Source of the DNA: Croceicoccus marinus
GTDB lineage: Bacteria > Pseudomonadota > Alphaproteobacteria > Sphingomonadales > Sphingomonadaceae
DNA: 64,000 nt
NCBI RefSeq assembly: GCF_001661675.2
Contig: NZ_CP019602.1
Coordinates: forward strand, 955,501-1,019,500
Reading direction: 5' to 3'
Shown here: piece after piece, positions 22,434 through 31,970 of the stretch
How positions within the stretch are numbered: position 1 is the first letter of the stretch
Layout: each line of letters begins with the position of its first letter
Notes under the pieces: generated by a model
What the model was told of the DNA's origin: nothing
The model's database searches: none
What the model saw: the letters and a program-made list of their open reading frames with translations, nothing else
Translations under genes and position numbers: made by a program

Positions 22434-25262
22434 ATGATCGGCGGCCTTGCCAAGTCCATTTTCGGATCGTCCAACGACCGCTATGTCAAATCCATCGAGA
22501 AGGTGGTCGCGAAGATCAATGCCCTGGAGCCTGAGTACGAGGCACTGAGCGACGAGCAGCTGCAGGGCGCGACCGCGACGTTCCGCGACCGCCTGGCCGA
22601 AGGCGAGACCCTCGACGATTTGCTGCCCCAGGCCTTCGCCGTGGTCCGCGAGGCATCGAAGCGCGTGTTCGGCATGCGCCATTTCGACGTGCAGATGGTC
22701 GGCGGCATCGTGCTCCACCGCGGCGAGATCGCCGAAATGCGCACGGGCGAGGGCAAGACGCTGGTGGCGACGCTGGCCGTCTATCTCAACGCGCTGGAAG
22801 GCAAGGGCGTGCATGTCGTCACCGTCAACGACTATCTGGCCCGCCGCGATGCCGAGACGATGGGCAAGCTGTACAATTTCCTTGGCCTGACGGTTGGCGT
22901 GATCGTGCCCAATCTGCATGAAAGCCAGCGGCGCGAAGCCTATGGCTGCGACATCACCTACTCGACCAATAACGAGCTGGGTTTCGATTATCTGCGCGAC
23001 AACATGAAGCATTCGCGTGAGCAGCAGGTCCACCGCCCGTTCAATTTCGCGATCGTCGACGAGGTCGATTCGATCCTGATCGACGAGGCGCGGACCCCGC
23101 TGATTATCTCGGGCCCGACCGAGGACAAGTCCGAACTCTACGTCTCCATCGACGCCATCGTTAAGCAGATGGACGAGGAGGATTACGAGAAGGACGAGAA
23201 GACCAAGAACATCGGCTGGACCGAGGACGGGATCGAGAAAGTCGAGCAGCGACTGATCGAGGCAGGCCTGCTGGAAACCGACAATCTCTACGATTTCGAG
23301 AATACGCAGGTCGTCCACCACCTGGACCAGGCGCTGCGCGCGAACATGATGTTCAAGCGCGACACCGATTACATCGTCAAGGACGGCAAGGTCGTCATCA
23401 TCGACGAGTTCACGGGCCGCATGATGGACGGTCGCCGCTGGTCCAACGGCCTGCACCAGGCGGTCGAGGCCAAGGAGGGCGTCAAGATCGAGCCCGAGAA
23501 CCAGACCATGGCCTCGATCACCTTCCAGAACTATTTCCGCATGTATCCCAAGCTAGCGGGCATGACCGGCACCGCCGCGACCGAGGCGGCGGAATTCTTC
23601 GACATCTACAAGCTGAACGTCGTCGAGATCCCGACCAACGTTCCGATCGCCCGCATCGACGAGGACGACCAGTTCTACAAGTCGACGCTGGAAAAGTTCG
23701 CCGCCATCGCCAAGGCGATCAAGGAGAAGAACGAGATCGGCCAGCCGGTGCTGGTCGGCACGGTGTCGATCGAGAAGTCGGAACTGCTGTCGAACTTCCT
23801 GACGCAGGAAGGCGTGAAGCACTCGGTCCTCAACGCCCGCATGCACGAGCAGGAAGCGCATATCGTGGCGCAGGCGGGCCGCATCGGCGCGGTGACCATC
23901 GCGACCAACATGGCGGGCCGCGGCACCGACATCCAGCTGGGCGGCAATTTCGAATTCCGGCTGGAGGACGAGGTGCGCGACATGCCCGAAGGGCCGGAAC
24001 GCGATGCCGCGATCGCCAGGATCAAGGAAGAGATCGCCGCAGAACGCCAGCGCGTGCTGGAAGCGGGGGGTCTGTTCGTGCTGGGCACCGAACGGCACGA
24101 ATCGCGCCGCATCGACAACCAGCTGCGCGGCCGCTCAGGCCGTCAGGGCGATCCGGGACTCTCGCGCTTCTACCTCTGTCTCGAGGACGATTTGCTGCGC
24201 ATCTTCGGGCCGGACACGCTGTTCTCCAAGATGATGAACGCGAACCTGCAGGACGGCGAGGCGATCGGCAGCAAGTGGCTGTCGAAGGCGATCGAGACCG
24301 CGCAGAAGAAGGTCGAGGCGCGCAACTACGACATCCGCAAGCAGGTCGTGGAATACGACAATGTCATGAACGACCAGCGCAAGGTGATCTACGAACAGCG
24401 CGCCGAGATCATGGACAGCGAGACGGTCGACGATGTCGTGCTGGAAATGCGGACCGACACGGTCAATTCGATGGTGGGCACGGCCTGCCCGCCCGGATCC
24501 TATCCCGAGCAATGGAACGTCGAGGTCCTGAAAGCCACCTATGCCGACGTGATCGGCGAGGAAGCGCCCATCGATTCCTGGCTGGAAGAGGATGGCATCG
24601 ATCCCGAGGACATAGAACAGCGCCTCGCCGCGCAGGCCGATGCCAGGATGGACGCCAAGATCGCCGGCATCGATCCCTCGATCTGGCGGCAGGTGGAGAA
24701 ATCCGTGCTGCTCGACCGGCTCGATCATCACTGGAAGGAACATCTCGCCACGCTCGACGCGCTGCGCCAGGTGGTGGGTTTGCGCGCCTATGCGCAGAAG
24801 CAGCCGATCAACGAATACAAGCAGGAAGCCTTCGCCCTGTTCGAGCGCATGTTGGAAGCGATTCGCGAGGATGTGACCCGCATCCTGATGACGACCAACC
24901 TGCGCATGGCGGCACCCGAACCGGCGCCGCTGCCCGAACTGCCGGAATTCCTGACCAATCCCACGGGCGCCATGTCCGTGGGCGGCCAGGCGGCGGGCGG
25001 ACAGGTGGCGGGCGGACAGGCCGCAGGTCTCATGACCGGCCATGTCGATCCGCTGACCGGCATGGACAACAGCAATGACGGCGACGGCTCGCGCGGGCGC
25101 GAGGCGCTGTTCGGGGCGCTGGCGGGATCCACCTTTGCACAGGTCGGTGCCGGCGGGGCGGAGCGCGACAATCCCTATGAAGGGATGGACATCAATCGCA
25201 ACTCGCCCTGTCCCTGCGGGTCGGGCAACAAGTACAAGCATTGCCACGGCGCGATCAGCTGA
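22434..25262 (+). CDS. secA: preprotein translocase ATPase SecA
   Basis: Motor ATPase that drives unfolded preproteins through the SecYEG channel. The 942-residue protein has Walker A in [13 protein letters not shown], the DEAD-like [14 protein letters not shown] motif, the helicase motif [24 protein letters not shown], a Gly/Gln-rich linker and the C-terminal zinc-binding site [13 protein letters not shown] that contacts SecB and lipids. AAGAAGGGAACGCCC before the ATG supports the start. The length fits alphaproteobacterial SecA. The linker contains a short [13 protein letters not shown] repeat. Confidence 0.98.
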   Translation: MIGGLAKSIFGSSNDRYVKSIEKVVAKINALEPEYEALSDEQLQGATATFRDRLAEGETLDDLLPQAFAVVREASKRVFGMRHFDVQMVGGIVLHRGEIAEMRTGEGKTLVATLAVYLNALEGKGVHVVTVNDYLARRDAETMGKLYNFLGLTVGVIVPNLHESQRREAYGCDITYSTNNELGFDYLRDNMKHSREQQVHRPFNFAIVDEVDSILIDEARTPLIISGPTEDKSELYVSIDAIVKQMDEEDYEKDEKTKNIGWTEDGIEKVEQRLIEAGLLETDNLYDFENTQVVHHLDQALRANMMFKRDTDYIVKDGKVVIIDEFTGRMMDGRRWSNGLHQAVEAKEGVKIEPENQTMASITFQNYFRMYPKLAGMTGTAATEAAEFFDIYKLNVVEIPTNVPIARIDEDDQFYKSTLEKFAAIAKAIKEKNEIGQPVLVGTVSIEKSELLSNFLTQEGVKHSVLNARMHEQEAHIVAQAGRIGAVTIATNMAGRGTDIQLGGNFEFRLEDEVRDMPEGPERDAAIARIKEEIAAERQRVLEAGGLFVLGTERHESRRIDNQLRGRSGRQGDPGLSRFYLCLEDDLLRIFGPDTLFSKMMNANLQDGEAIGSKWLSKAIETAQKKVEARNYDIRKQVVEYDNVMNDQRKVIYEQRAEIMDSETVDDVVLEMRTDTVNSMVGTACPPGSYPEQWNVEVLKATYADVIGEEAPIDSWLEEDGIDPEDIEQRLAAQADARMDAKIAGIDPSIWRQVEKSVLLDRLDHHWKEHLATLDALRQVVGLRAYAQKQPINEYKQEAFALFERMLEAIREDVTRILMTTNLRMAAPEPAPLPELPEFLTNPTGAMSVGGQAAGGQVAGGQAAGLMTGHVDPLTGMDNSNDGDGSRGREALFGALAGSTFAQVGAGGAERDNPYEGMDINRNSPCPCGSGNKYKHCHGAIS

Positions 25263-25288
25263 TCCGCCTTCAAGGGTAAATGCAAGCG

Positions 25289-25326
25289 GCCCTCCGGACG
25301 GGTTTTTTCGCTGTCCGGGGGGCTTT
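25289..25326 (+). terminator. possible terminator after secA
   Basis: GCCCTCCGGAC pairs with GTCCGGGGGGC (one G-T wobble) across a 13-nt loop and is followed by TTTGCCGTTTG. The loop itself contains TTTTTT. It begins 27 bp after the secA stop. Confidence 0.4.
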
Positions 25327-25350
25327 GCCGTTTGATTGTTACGTTCGCAG

Positions 25351-25372
25351 CGAATGCGTCACGAATGCGTCA
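25351..25372 (+). repeat. exact 11-bp tandem repeat, candidate PhoB/OmpR-type operator
   Basis: CGAATGCGTCA occurs twice back to back (25351-25361, 25362-25372), giving GCGTCA half-sites exactly 11 bp apart. OmpR/PhoB winged-helix regulators bind such head-to-tail repeats with one helical turn between. It lies 45 bp before the start of an OmpR/PhoB-type regulator gene, so autoregulation or control by PhoB is possible. Confidence 0.5.
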
Positions 25373-25417
25373 CATCCTTGCGCCAACTCCGGTCCGCAAC
25401 CGGGGGACCGCCGCATC

Positions 25418-26092
25418 GTGGATATCGTCTACATCTACCTGACCGACCCATACGCCGAAGCGATGGAGCCTTTCGCGCATGAGGACATGTGCTTCCGGTT
25501 CGAAAGGCTGGAGGCGTCCGGTCCGCGCCGCCTGATCGACGGTCCGATCTGGGCATTCGTAGACTGGGTGATGGACGATCTGTCGGGTCTGGAGATGTGC
25601 CGCAGGCTGCGTGCGGACGACCGCACCCGCGACGCGCATGTCACGATGGTGCTGGAACGCGACGATACCGACGACCGCCGCCGCGCGCTGAGCGCGGGCG
25701 CGGATGATTACATGGTCGGGCCGCTCGACCGCAACGAGGTGCTGGACCGCGTGCTGGCGGTGCAGGCGCGCAGCCGCCATCGCCACGCGACGCAGAACCT
25801 GCAGGCGGGCGAGCTGGTGATCGACCTGATGGCTCTGCAGGCGCGCTGGGGGCAGACCGCGATCGCGCTGCGACCCAACGAGTTTCGCCTTTTGCGATTC
25901 TTCGCCGAAAATCCGAATCGCGTGCTTACCCGGCACGAGCTGATCGAAGGGCTGGGCAAGCTTGAGCCCGCCATCGACGAGCGCACCGTCGACGTGTGGA
26001 TCGGCCGCCTGCGCCGCGCGCTGAAGTCCGCCGGTGCGGGCAATCCGCTGCGCACCGTGCGCTCGCTCGGCTACGTGCTCGACATCGGTTGA
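25418..26092 (+). CDS. OmpR/PhoB-type response regulator with degenerate receiver
   Basis: A 224-residue regulator. The N-terminal 120 residues have receiver fold character: a possible phospho-acceptor Asp49 in AFVDWVMDD, and ALSAGADDYMVGPL, where the nearly invariant Lys is Gly101. The usual N-terminal acidic pair is also missing (VDIVYIYLTDP). The C-terminal winged helix is normal (ALRPNEFRLLRFFAENPNRVLTRHELIEGL, ERTVDVWIGRLRRALK, VRSLGYVLD). It probably acts without classical phosphorylation. The GTG at 25418 is the best start, after GGGGGA; the open frame extends upstream to 25280 but that part overlaps the terminator and repeat. No kinase gene is near. Confidence 0.82.
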   Translation: MDIVYIYLTDPYAEAMEPFAHEDMCFRFERLEASGPRRLIDGPIWAFVDWVMDDLSGLEMCRRLRADDRTRDAHVTMVLERDDTDDRRRALSAGADDYMVGPLDRNEVLDRVLAVQARSRHRHATQNLQAGELVIDLMALQARWGQTAIALRPNEFRLLRFFAENPNRVLTRHELIEGLGKLEPAIDERTVDVWIGRLRRALKSAGAGNPLRTVRSLGYVLDIG

Positions 26093-26099
26093 CCGCGCG

Positions 26100-28886
26100 T
26101 CAGGGCTGGAGCCCGTAAAGCGCGTAGTCCTGCGCCACGCCCGGCCAGATCCGGGCGATATAGGCGATGACATCTTCCCCGCTCCGGTCGCCCAGGCGGC
26201 GCTGCGCAAACCCCAGAAGATAGCGGGTCATGTAGGAATCGGGCGCACTGGCGAGCGCGGCCTCGGCATCGGCGCGGGCCTTGTCAGGCTGCCCCATCGT
26301 CAGCCATGCCAGCGCCCGGCTGTCGAGCACTGCGGGGCTTCCGCCCTGCTGGACCGCCTGGTCGCATGTCTCCAGCATGGTTTCCCGCCCGACGTTGAAA
26401 CGGGCGCGATACCAGCAGGAATTATTGAGCAGATAGCTCTTGCCGGGCTGTTCCGCGACCAGCCCGTCGATCAGCGCCAGCCCTTCGTCGGCGCGGCCGC
26501 CATAGGCGAGCGCATCGGCCCGCGCGCTGACGAAAGCCTCGTGATCCTCGCCGTTGTCGTCATATTCGTCGAGCAGGGCCAGCGCCTCTTCGGTCCGGTC
26601 CATGCGGGCAAGCTGGTCGGCAAGCGTGCGCGCATTGTCGCCATTGGGGTCGAGGTCCAAGGTCTCGCGGAAGTCGGCCAGAGCTTCCTCATCCTTCGCG
26701 AGGTAGTGTTTCATGTACCCGCGATAGCGGTAGTTGTCGGGGTTCGGGTCGAGTGCAATCGCCTTGTCCATGTCGGCGAACGCGCCGGCCAGGTTACCGG
26801 TCTGATCCCGGAACCGCGCGCGCTTGATGAAGCCGCCGGCTTCGTCGGGATCGCGTTCGATGGCCTTGGCATAGGCATCCTCATAAGGCTGCAGCCGCTT
26901 CTTCAGATCGGGCCGGCCATATTCCCAGGCCCGCGGCGCATCGGCCGGGGCGAGCAGGAACGGCAAGGCGCTGGATGCGCGGGCCACTTGCGCGCGGGCG
27001 TTCGCGACCTCGCTTGCAGGCAATTCGCCGCCCAGGCTTTCAAGCCGTTCGCGCGCGATCAGGCGGCCACCCGCCAGTTCGACATGCCGTACGACATGTT
27101 CGCCGCCGAAAGCCACTTCGGCATCGGGCCTGCCGCGCAAGGCAAATCCCTCGCCATTCTCTGGCAGCAGGATGGTAATTTCGCTTTCGACGAGGCTGGG
27201 GAAGCCGAGCGCGACCGGAATATCCTTCCATGCAGGCCGGGCGCGATCGGCGGATAGCTCGTAGTCCGATGCGGGCAGCATATCGAGATCGTGGCGCATG
27301 CGAGCGCCCTCCCTCTTCCAGGGCGAGCCGATCAGCCCGGTAACAGTCAACGCGACGACACCGTCTTCCTCCACGATCTCGACCCCGCCCCCCGTCGGCG
27401 TCAGCGCGCGGAGCTGGGCGTTGGCGGCCAAGGAATCGATCAGTTGTTCGCGTTGGTCGTCGCTCATCTGGCCGATCGTTGCGGCCAGGTTGCTTGCGGT
27501 GGCTCCCGAAATCCTGGTGACGACGGTGGCTATGGTCGGAATCTCGACGCCTCCGCGCTGGTCGAGCGTGATCTGCATCGTCAGCTCGGGAACGGCGGGC
27601 AGGCGCGGCTCCACCGCTTGCAGTTCCGCCCCCGCCGCGCGGACGGGCAGCGCATGGCTATAGGGCGGCGTGTTGGCGATATTGGCCAGCCGCGTTCCCG
27701 CAGAGGTCCCGTCCAGCCAGTACGGCGTACCGCCGATATCGGCGCGCACGATGACGTGATCGAATGCGCCGGGCATCGGCACCATGCCGGGAACGGCATC
27801 GCTGAAGATCGTGTTGACCAGCACCGGCTCAGCAGCGATGTCAAGCCCGTCCAGCAATGCGAGCAGCAGCAGCGACTTCGCCTTGCAATCGCCGAAGCGC
27901 AGGTCCCATGTCTTCGCCGGGGCCTGCGGCGTGTAATTGCCGCCGGACATGCCGTTCATCAGATAGCTGATCCGCTCCTGCACCAGCCTTGTCGCCATGG
28001 CGGCGCGCTCTAGCGGATCGCTTGTCGTGGCGGCGATGCGTGCGACCTCGCCCGCCAGTGGGCTGCCCGGCGCGATCGTGCCTTGCACGTCATACAGCGG
28101 CGCGAAGACCGACGAGACCTGCTGCCAGTCGCGGAACGTGGCGGCCTGCAGGATCTGCGGACGGGTGAAGCGGCTGGGCGCGTCATCGGGCAAGTCCCCG
28201 CGCTCTGCCAGCGGCAGGTCGATGCTGACATAGCGATAGCCGCCGCGGCTGGTTTCGTCGGCGCCGGCTACATCGGGCCCGGCATTCCATGTGATCGCCT
28301 CGTCCTCGGGCCATGACACAACATTGCGGGCGAAACCTGCTTCCATCGGCTTTGCGAACAGCAGCGAATTGAGCTGCGCGCCGCCCGCCAATGTCTCGTC
28401 GCGGACGGTTTGGCTGTAGACGATGTTGAGAACGTCGCCGATGCGCAGGCCTGGGATCGGCATGGTCGCGGTCAACTTGCCGTCCAGCGTGCGCCGTTCA
28501 AGCTGCGTCTCGCGCCGCAGCACGGTATAGCGTTCGCCCGACGACAACACGTCCACGGTTCCGCCGCCACGCAGGATACGCACGGCATGGATGGTCAGAT
28601 CGCCCTTTTCGGGCATCCATGTGGCCGTGCTGGTGCCGCCCTGGGTCAGCGCCTCGGCGCTGTCCAGCTTGATCGCGCGGTCCATATAGATCGTGACCGT
28701 CCCGTCCTCGATCCTCTGCTGGACGTCCATGCGCGCGATCGGGGTCTTGGCCGAGATGTCGATGGTATCGGTGCTTAGTACATCGGCCCAATCCGGAGCG
28801 GGGCCGTACAGCACCTCCTCTCCGGCAAAGGCGGGCGCAGCCGCAAGCATGACAGGCGCAAGCAGCAGCGCAGTGGCGAAACGCAT
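26100..28886 (-). CDS. secreted DUF3857 / transglutaminase-core / TPR protein
   Basis: A 928-residue exported protein. It has a signal peptide (MRFATALLLAPVMLAAAPAFAG), a DUF3857 beta domain (residues about 40-220), a transglutaminase-like core with Cys in LRFGDCKAKSLLLLALLDG, a central beta region and a C-terminal array of tetratricopeptide repeats (from about 640: FIKRARFRDQTGNLAGAFAD, YRYRGYMKHYLAKDEEALAD). The usual role of this family is unknown; a periplasmic protein-interaction or peptide-processing function is plausible. The ATG at 28886 follows AAGGGGG; the frame continues upstream without a better start. Its stop is 7 bp from the convergent regulator gene. Confidence 0.82.
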   Translation of the reverse strand: MRFATALLLAPVMLAAAPAFAGEEVLYGPAPDWADVLSTDTIDISAKTPIARMDVQQRIEDGTVTIYMDRAIKLDSAEALTQGGTSTATWMPEKGDLTIHAVRILRGGGTVDVLSSGERYTVLRRETQLERRTLDGKLTATMPIPGLRIGDVLNIVYSQTVRDETLAGGAQLNSLLFAKPMEAGFARNVVSWPEDEAITWNAGPDVAGADETSRGGYRYVSIDLPLAERGDLPDDAPSRFTRPQILQAATFRDWQQVSSVFAPLYDVQGTIAPGSPLAGEVARIAATTSDPLERAAMATRLVQERISYLMNGMSGGNYTPQAPAKTWDLRFGDCKAKSLLLLALLDGLDIAAEPVLVNTIFSDAVPGMVPMPGAFDHVIVRADIGGTPYWLDGTSAGTRLANIANTPPYSHALPVRAAGAELQAVEPRLPAVPELTMQITLDQRGGVEIPTIATVVTRISGATASNLAATIGQMSDDQREQLIDSLAANAQLRALTPTGGGVEIVEEDGVVALTVTGLIGSPWKREGARMRHDLDMLPASDYELSADRARPAWKDIPVALGFPSLVESEITILLPENGEGFALRGRPDAEVAFGGEHVVRHVELAGGRLIARERLESLGGELPASEVANARAQVARASSALPFLLAPADAPRAWEYGRPDLKKRLQPYEDAYAKAIERDPDEAGGFIKRARFRDQTGNLAGAFADMDKAIALDPNPDNYRYRGYMKHYLAKDEEALADFRETLDLDPNGDNARTLADQLARMDRTEEALALLDEYDDNGEDHEAFVSARADALAYGGRADEGLALIDGLVAEQPGKSYLLNNSCWYRARFNVGRETMLETCDQAVQQGGSPAVLDSRALAWLTMGQPDKARADAEAALASAPDSYMTRYLLGFAQRRLGDRSGEDVIAYIARIWPGVAQDYALYGLQP

Positions 28887-29025
28887 CGAAAAGCCCCCTT
28901 GATCAATCCCTTCCTGCGATGCTGCCACTCGCCGGGGGGCAAGGCAAATCATTCCCGCTTTCGCCGGTTGGCGGCTCCCGCGGCGTGCCGATATGAACCA
29001 GCCGGCGCGCTTGCAGCAGGGTCGC

Positions 29026-29060
29026 AAAAAGCGGCCCGGCATCCCTTGCGGGAGCCGGGC
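29026..29060 (-). terminator. Rho-independent terminator after the TonB-dependent receptor
   Basis: GCCCGGC and GCCGGGC form the stem around TCCCGCAAGGGAT (itself able to pair), followed on the minus strand by CGCTTTTT. It starts 28 bp after the receptor stop. Confidence 0.8.
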
Positions 29061-29087
29061 CAGGCAGGTGCAGAAGATCGGGCGGGA

Positions 29088-31844
29088 TCAGAATTCCATC
29101 GACGCGCCCAGCGAGAATGAGGCGCCGCGCTTGTAGCTGTTCACGTCGAGGCGATTGGTGCCGTTGTCCTGATATTCCAGATGGCTGCGGGCGAAGATAT
29201 TGCGCGCCTGGAAGTTCAGCTCGACACCCTGGCCCAGAAACTCCGCCTCAGTCCGTGCGACGAAATCGACGGTCAGGCCTGGATCCTCGACGATCGGCGG
29301 CTGCTGCGGGCCATAACCGATCACGCGGTCGCTGGCATAGTTCAGCAGGACGGTGAACTGCTGCAGCACGCCCATGTCCTCAAGCCCGAACTGAAGGTTG
29401 GCGACATGCTCCGACTGGCCGGTCATGGCGTCGCCGGTGTCGAAATAGCTGTCGATCGTGACCGGGCTCCCGGGAAACAGCGCCGTCGTCTCGCCGTCGA
29501 AGCCCGACAGTTCGGACTTCGAATAGGTGTAGTTCGCGATCAGCATCAGCTTCTTCGTCTCGAACCAGCCGCCTACGTCGAACAGTTCATAGCCGTACTG
29601 CGCTTCGAACTCGGCACCGTATAGCTTGGCCTTGGGGACGTTGATGAAGCTCGTGATGCGCCCGCCGCCCGAGGTGATGTTGGTCACCGCCTCGATCGGC
29701 TCGTCGATTTCCTTGTAGAAACCGGCGACGCTCAGCCGGTCCCCTCCGCCGATGTAATATTCGGCGCGAACCTCGGCGTTGAGCAGTTCGCTGTCGCTCA
29801 GGAACGGGTTGCCGCGGAACTGGCGGTTCGTTTCCGGATCGTAATAGGTCTGCTCGATCAGCTCGCGGAACTGCGGGCGGCCGATGGTCTTCGACCCCGA
29901 CAGGCGCAGCTGCAGGTCGTCGCTCGCCTCGAACGTCAGCGTCGCCGCGGGAAGGAAATAATCCTCCTCGATATTGGTGACCGAGGCGGTCGGATCGATG
30001 TCGCTGAACACCGGCGCGAGCGAGACGTTCTGCTCGCCCTTTTCATAGCGCACGCCGACATCGACCGTCAGCGTGTCGAGCGGCAGCCAGCGCAGCTGCC
30101 CGTAACCGGCGTGCACCTGCAGCGCCGCGTCGAAGGCGGGGCTTTGCGAGGGTTCGACCAACGCGACGTTGAAGCCGGCAAGCGTCGCGCCGTTCACGAT
30201 GTCGCCCGGGCGGCGCAGGCCGACCGCGGTCAGCACGTTATTGTTGAGGCCGTTGCCGACCTGGTCGGGGTCCACGCTCATCTGCAGCTGGAATTCGCGC
30301 CGTGCCGAATAGCGGTCGGTGTCGGAATAGGCATAACCGATGGTCGAGACGAGATCGGGCATGATCTCGTAGCTGGCGTCGATGCCGCCGTACCACAGCT
30401 GCTCCTGCAGATCCTCGAATACCGAGGTGATCGGGTCAACGTTCTGGATCTGGTTGCCGGTGACATTGGCCACGTAATAATTGCCGGTCGGCGTATCCAG
30501 ATTGGTGCGGACATAGTTGAACGTCAGATTGTACGGCGCCTCGCGGTCGGTGCGCGCATATCCGCCGCGCAGGTCGAGCGAGAAGGGTCCGAACTCGAAC
30601 TCGCCCACGACCTGGCTGTCGATCAGCTGGCGCTCGTACCAGGCGGTGTTCTGGGTGACGACGTCGAAATTGTCCTCGAACTGATAGGTATTGGCCAGGC
30701 TCGCCTGCTTTCGCGTGTCGCGGATATACAGGTTGGTCCAGCGAATGGTGTGCTCGCCGAAATCCATGCCGATGCCGACAAGCGCGTTGAACAGCATGCG
30801 CTGGTCGGTGATGAAGTTCTGCGTGTCGTCGCGCAGGTCCAGGTTGGTCGTGCCGGTCTGCGAGGTGACCAGACGGTTGCGCCAGCTGTTCTTCAGGCCC
30901 GCCGTCGCGATCACGCCCAGCACGGCGTCGGAACCGACATCGAACGAGGTGCCGGCAGTGGCCGACGCCGACCAGTTGGGCGGCAGATTGCCGATCTTCT
31001 GCACGGTGGCGAGGTTGGTCGGGAAGATCTGCCCGGCGATGCCTTCCTGCGTCTGGATCCCGGCATTCTCGATCCGCTCCCCGCTTGCGTAGAAGGATTC
31101 GAGGTTCGAGGGGATGTCGCGGTTGCCATTGTCGAAACCGGTCCAGTCGATGTCCGAACCGTAATAGCTGAGCCCGTCGCGCCCGGTCGTGCGGGTGTCG
31201 CCGCCGCCGCTGACCGACAGGGTGAAGAAGCTCTCGTCAGGCACGGCGCGGGTGGTGAGGTTGATCACGCCGCCGCCGAATTCGCCGGGAAAGTTCGCCG
31301 AATAGGTCTTCTGCACCAGCGAGGATGCGATGACATTGGTCGGGAAGATGTCGAGCGGGACCACGCGGCTGAGCGGTTCGGGGCTGGGCAGCGGCAGGCC
31401 GTTCAGCATCGCCAGCGAATAGCGGTCGCCAAGGCCGCGGACATAGACGCGGCCGTCGCCGACCAGCGACAGGCCGGTCACGCGGTTGAGCGCCCCTGCG
31501 ATATCGCCTTCGCCGGTACGGGCGATCTGTTCGGCGGTCAGCACGTTGACGACCTGGGTCGACGAACGTGTCACGTCGCGCACGCGGCGGCCGGTCACGA
31601 TGATGTCGCCGCCCGGAACCGAGATATCGGGTTCGGAATAGGTGTCGTCGACGGGCTGGTCGCTGTCCTCAAGCACTTCGGCACCGGGGCCGAGCGCGTC
31701 TTCCGCCTGCTGGATCTCAGCAGATTCGGTGCTGGGATCGTCGCCCGGGGGTACGCCGATGACATCCTGCGCAAAACCGGTGGCGGGAAAGGAAAGCGCG
31801 GTGGAAAGCAGGAGCACGCCTGCAAGGCGCTTGCCGGTCGACAT
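29088..31844 (-). CDS. TonB-dependent outer-membrane receptor
   Basis: A 918-residue outer-membrane transporter powered through TonB. It has a signal peptide (MSTGKRLAGVLLLSTALSFPATGFA), an acidic N-terminal extension of about 70 residues, a plug domain starting at IIVTGRRVRDVTRSSTQVVNVLTA with VYVRGLGDRYSLAMLNGLPLP and FGGGVINL, and a 22-strand barrel ending in a terminal Phe (LGASMEF). The cargo is not readable. Its upstream neighbour on the same strand is a lipoprotein with Pho-box-like sites in front of it, so uptake of a phosphorus compound under phosphate starvation is a reasonable hypothesis. GAGGGGG lies upstream of the ATG. Confidence 0.92.
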   Translation of the reverse strand: MSTGKRLAGVLLLSTALSFPATGFAQDVIGVPPGDDPSTESAEIQQAEDALGPGAEVLEDSDQPVDDTYSEPDISVPGGDIIVTGRRVRDVTRSSTQVVNVLTAEQIARTGEGDIAGALNRVTGLSLVGDGRVYVRGLGDRYSLAMLNGLPLPSPEPLSRVVPLDIFPTNVIASSLVQKTYSANFPGEFGGGVINLTTRAVPDESFFTLSVSGGGDTRTTGRDGLSYYGSDIDWTGFDNGNRDIPSNLESFYASGERIENAGIQTQEGIAGQIFPTNLATVQKIGNLPPNWSASATAGTSFDVGSDAVLGVIATAGLKNSWRNRLVTSQTGTTNLDLRDDTQNFITDQRMLFNALVGIGMDFGEHTIRWTNLYIRDTRKQASLANTYQFEDNFDVVTQNTAWYERQLIDSQVVGEFEFGPFSLDLRGGYARTDREAPYNLTFNYVRTNLDTPTGNYYVANVTGNQIQNVDPITSVFEDLQEQLWYGGIDASYEIMPDLVSTIGYAYSDTDRYSARREFQLQMSVDPDQVGNGLNNNVLTAVGLRRPGDIVNGATLAGFNVALVEPSQSPAFDAALQVHAGYGQLRWLPLDTLTVDVGVRYEKGEQNVSLAPVFSDIDPTASVTNIEEDYFLPAATLTFEASDDLQLRLSGSKTIGRPQFRELIEQTYYDPETNRQFRGNPFLSDSELLNAEVRAEYYIGGGDRLSVAGFYKEIDEPIEAVTNITSGGGRITSFINVPKAKLYGAEFEAQYGYELFDVGGWFETKKLMLIANYTYSKSELSGFDGETTALFPGSPVTIDSYFDTGDAMTGQSEHVANLQFGLEDMGVLQQFTVLLNYASDRVIGYGPQQPPIVEDPGLTVDFVARTEAEFLGQGVELNFQARNIFARSHLEYQDNGTNRLDVNSYKRGASFSLGASMEF

Positions 31845-31913
31845 GGCTGTGAAACCCCCTCAATGGATCAGTCGGGTCAGGCCCATGCAGGGGCCTGTCA
31901 AAAATCAGATATG

Positions 31914-31960
31914 AAAAGGGGGAGGGCGGACCCGGCGCTGGTCCGGATCGCACCCTCCCC
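31914..31960 (-). terminator. intercistronic terminator/attenuator between lipoprotein and receptor genes
   Basis: On the minus strand GGGGAGGG pairs with CCCTCCCC over an inner GC-rich stem and is followed by CTTTTTC. It begins 11 bp after the lipoprotein stop and would let the lipoprotein be made in excess over the receptor. Confidence 0.7.
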
Positions 31961-31970
31961 GATCAGGCGA

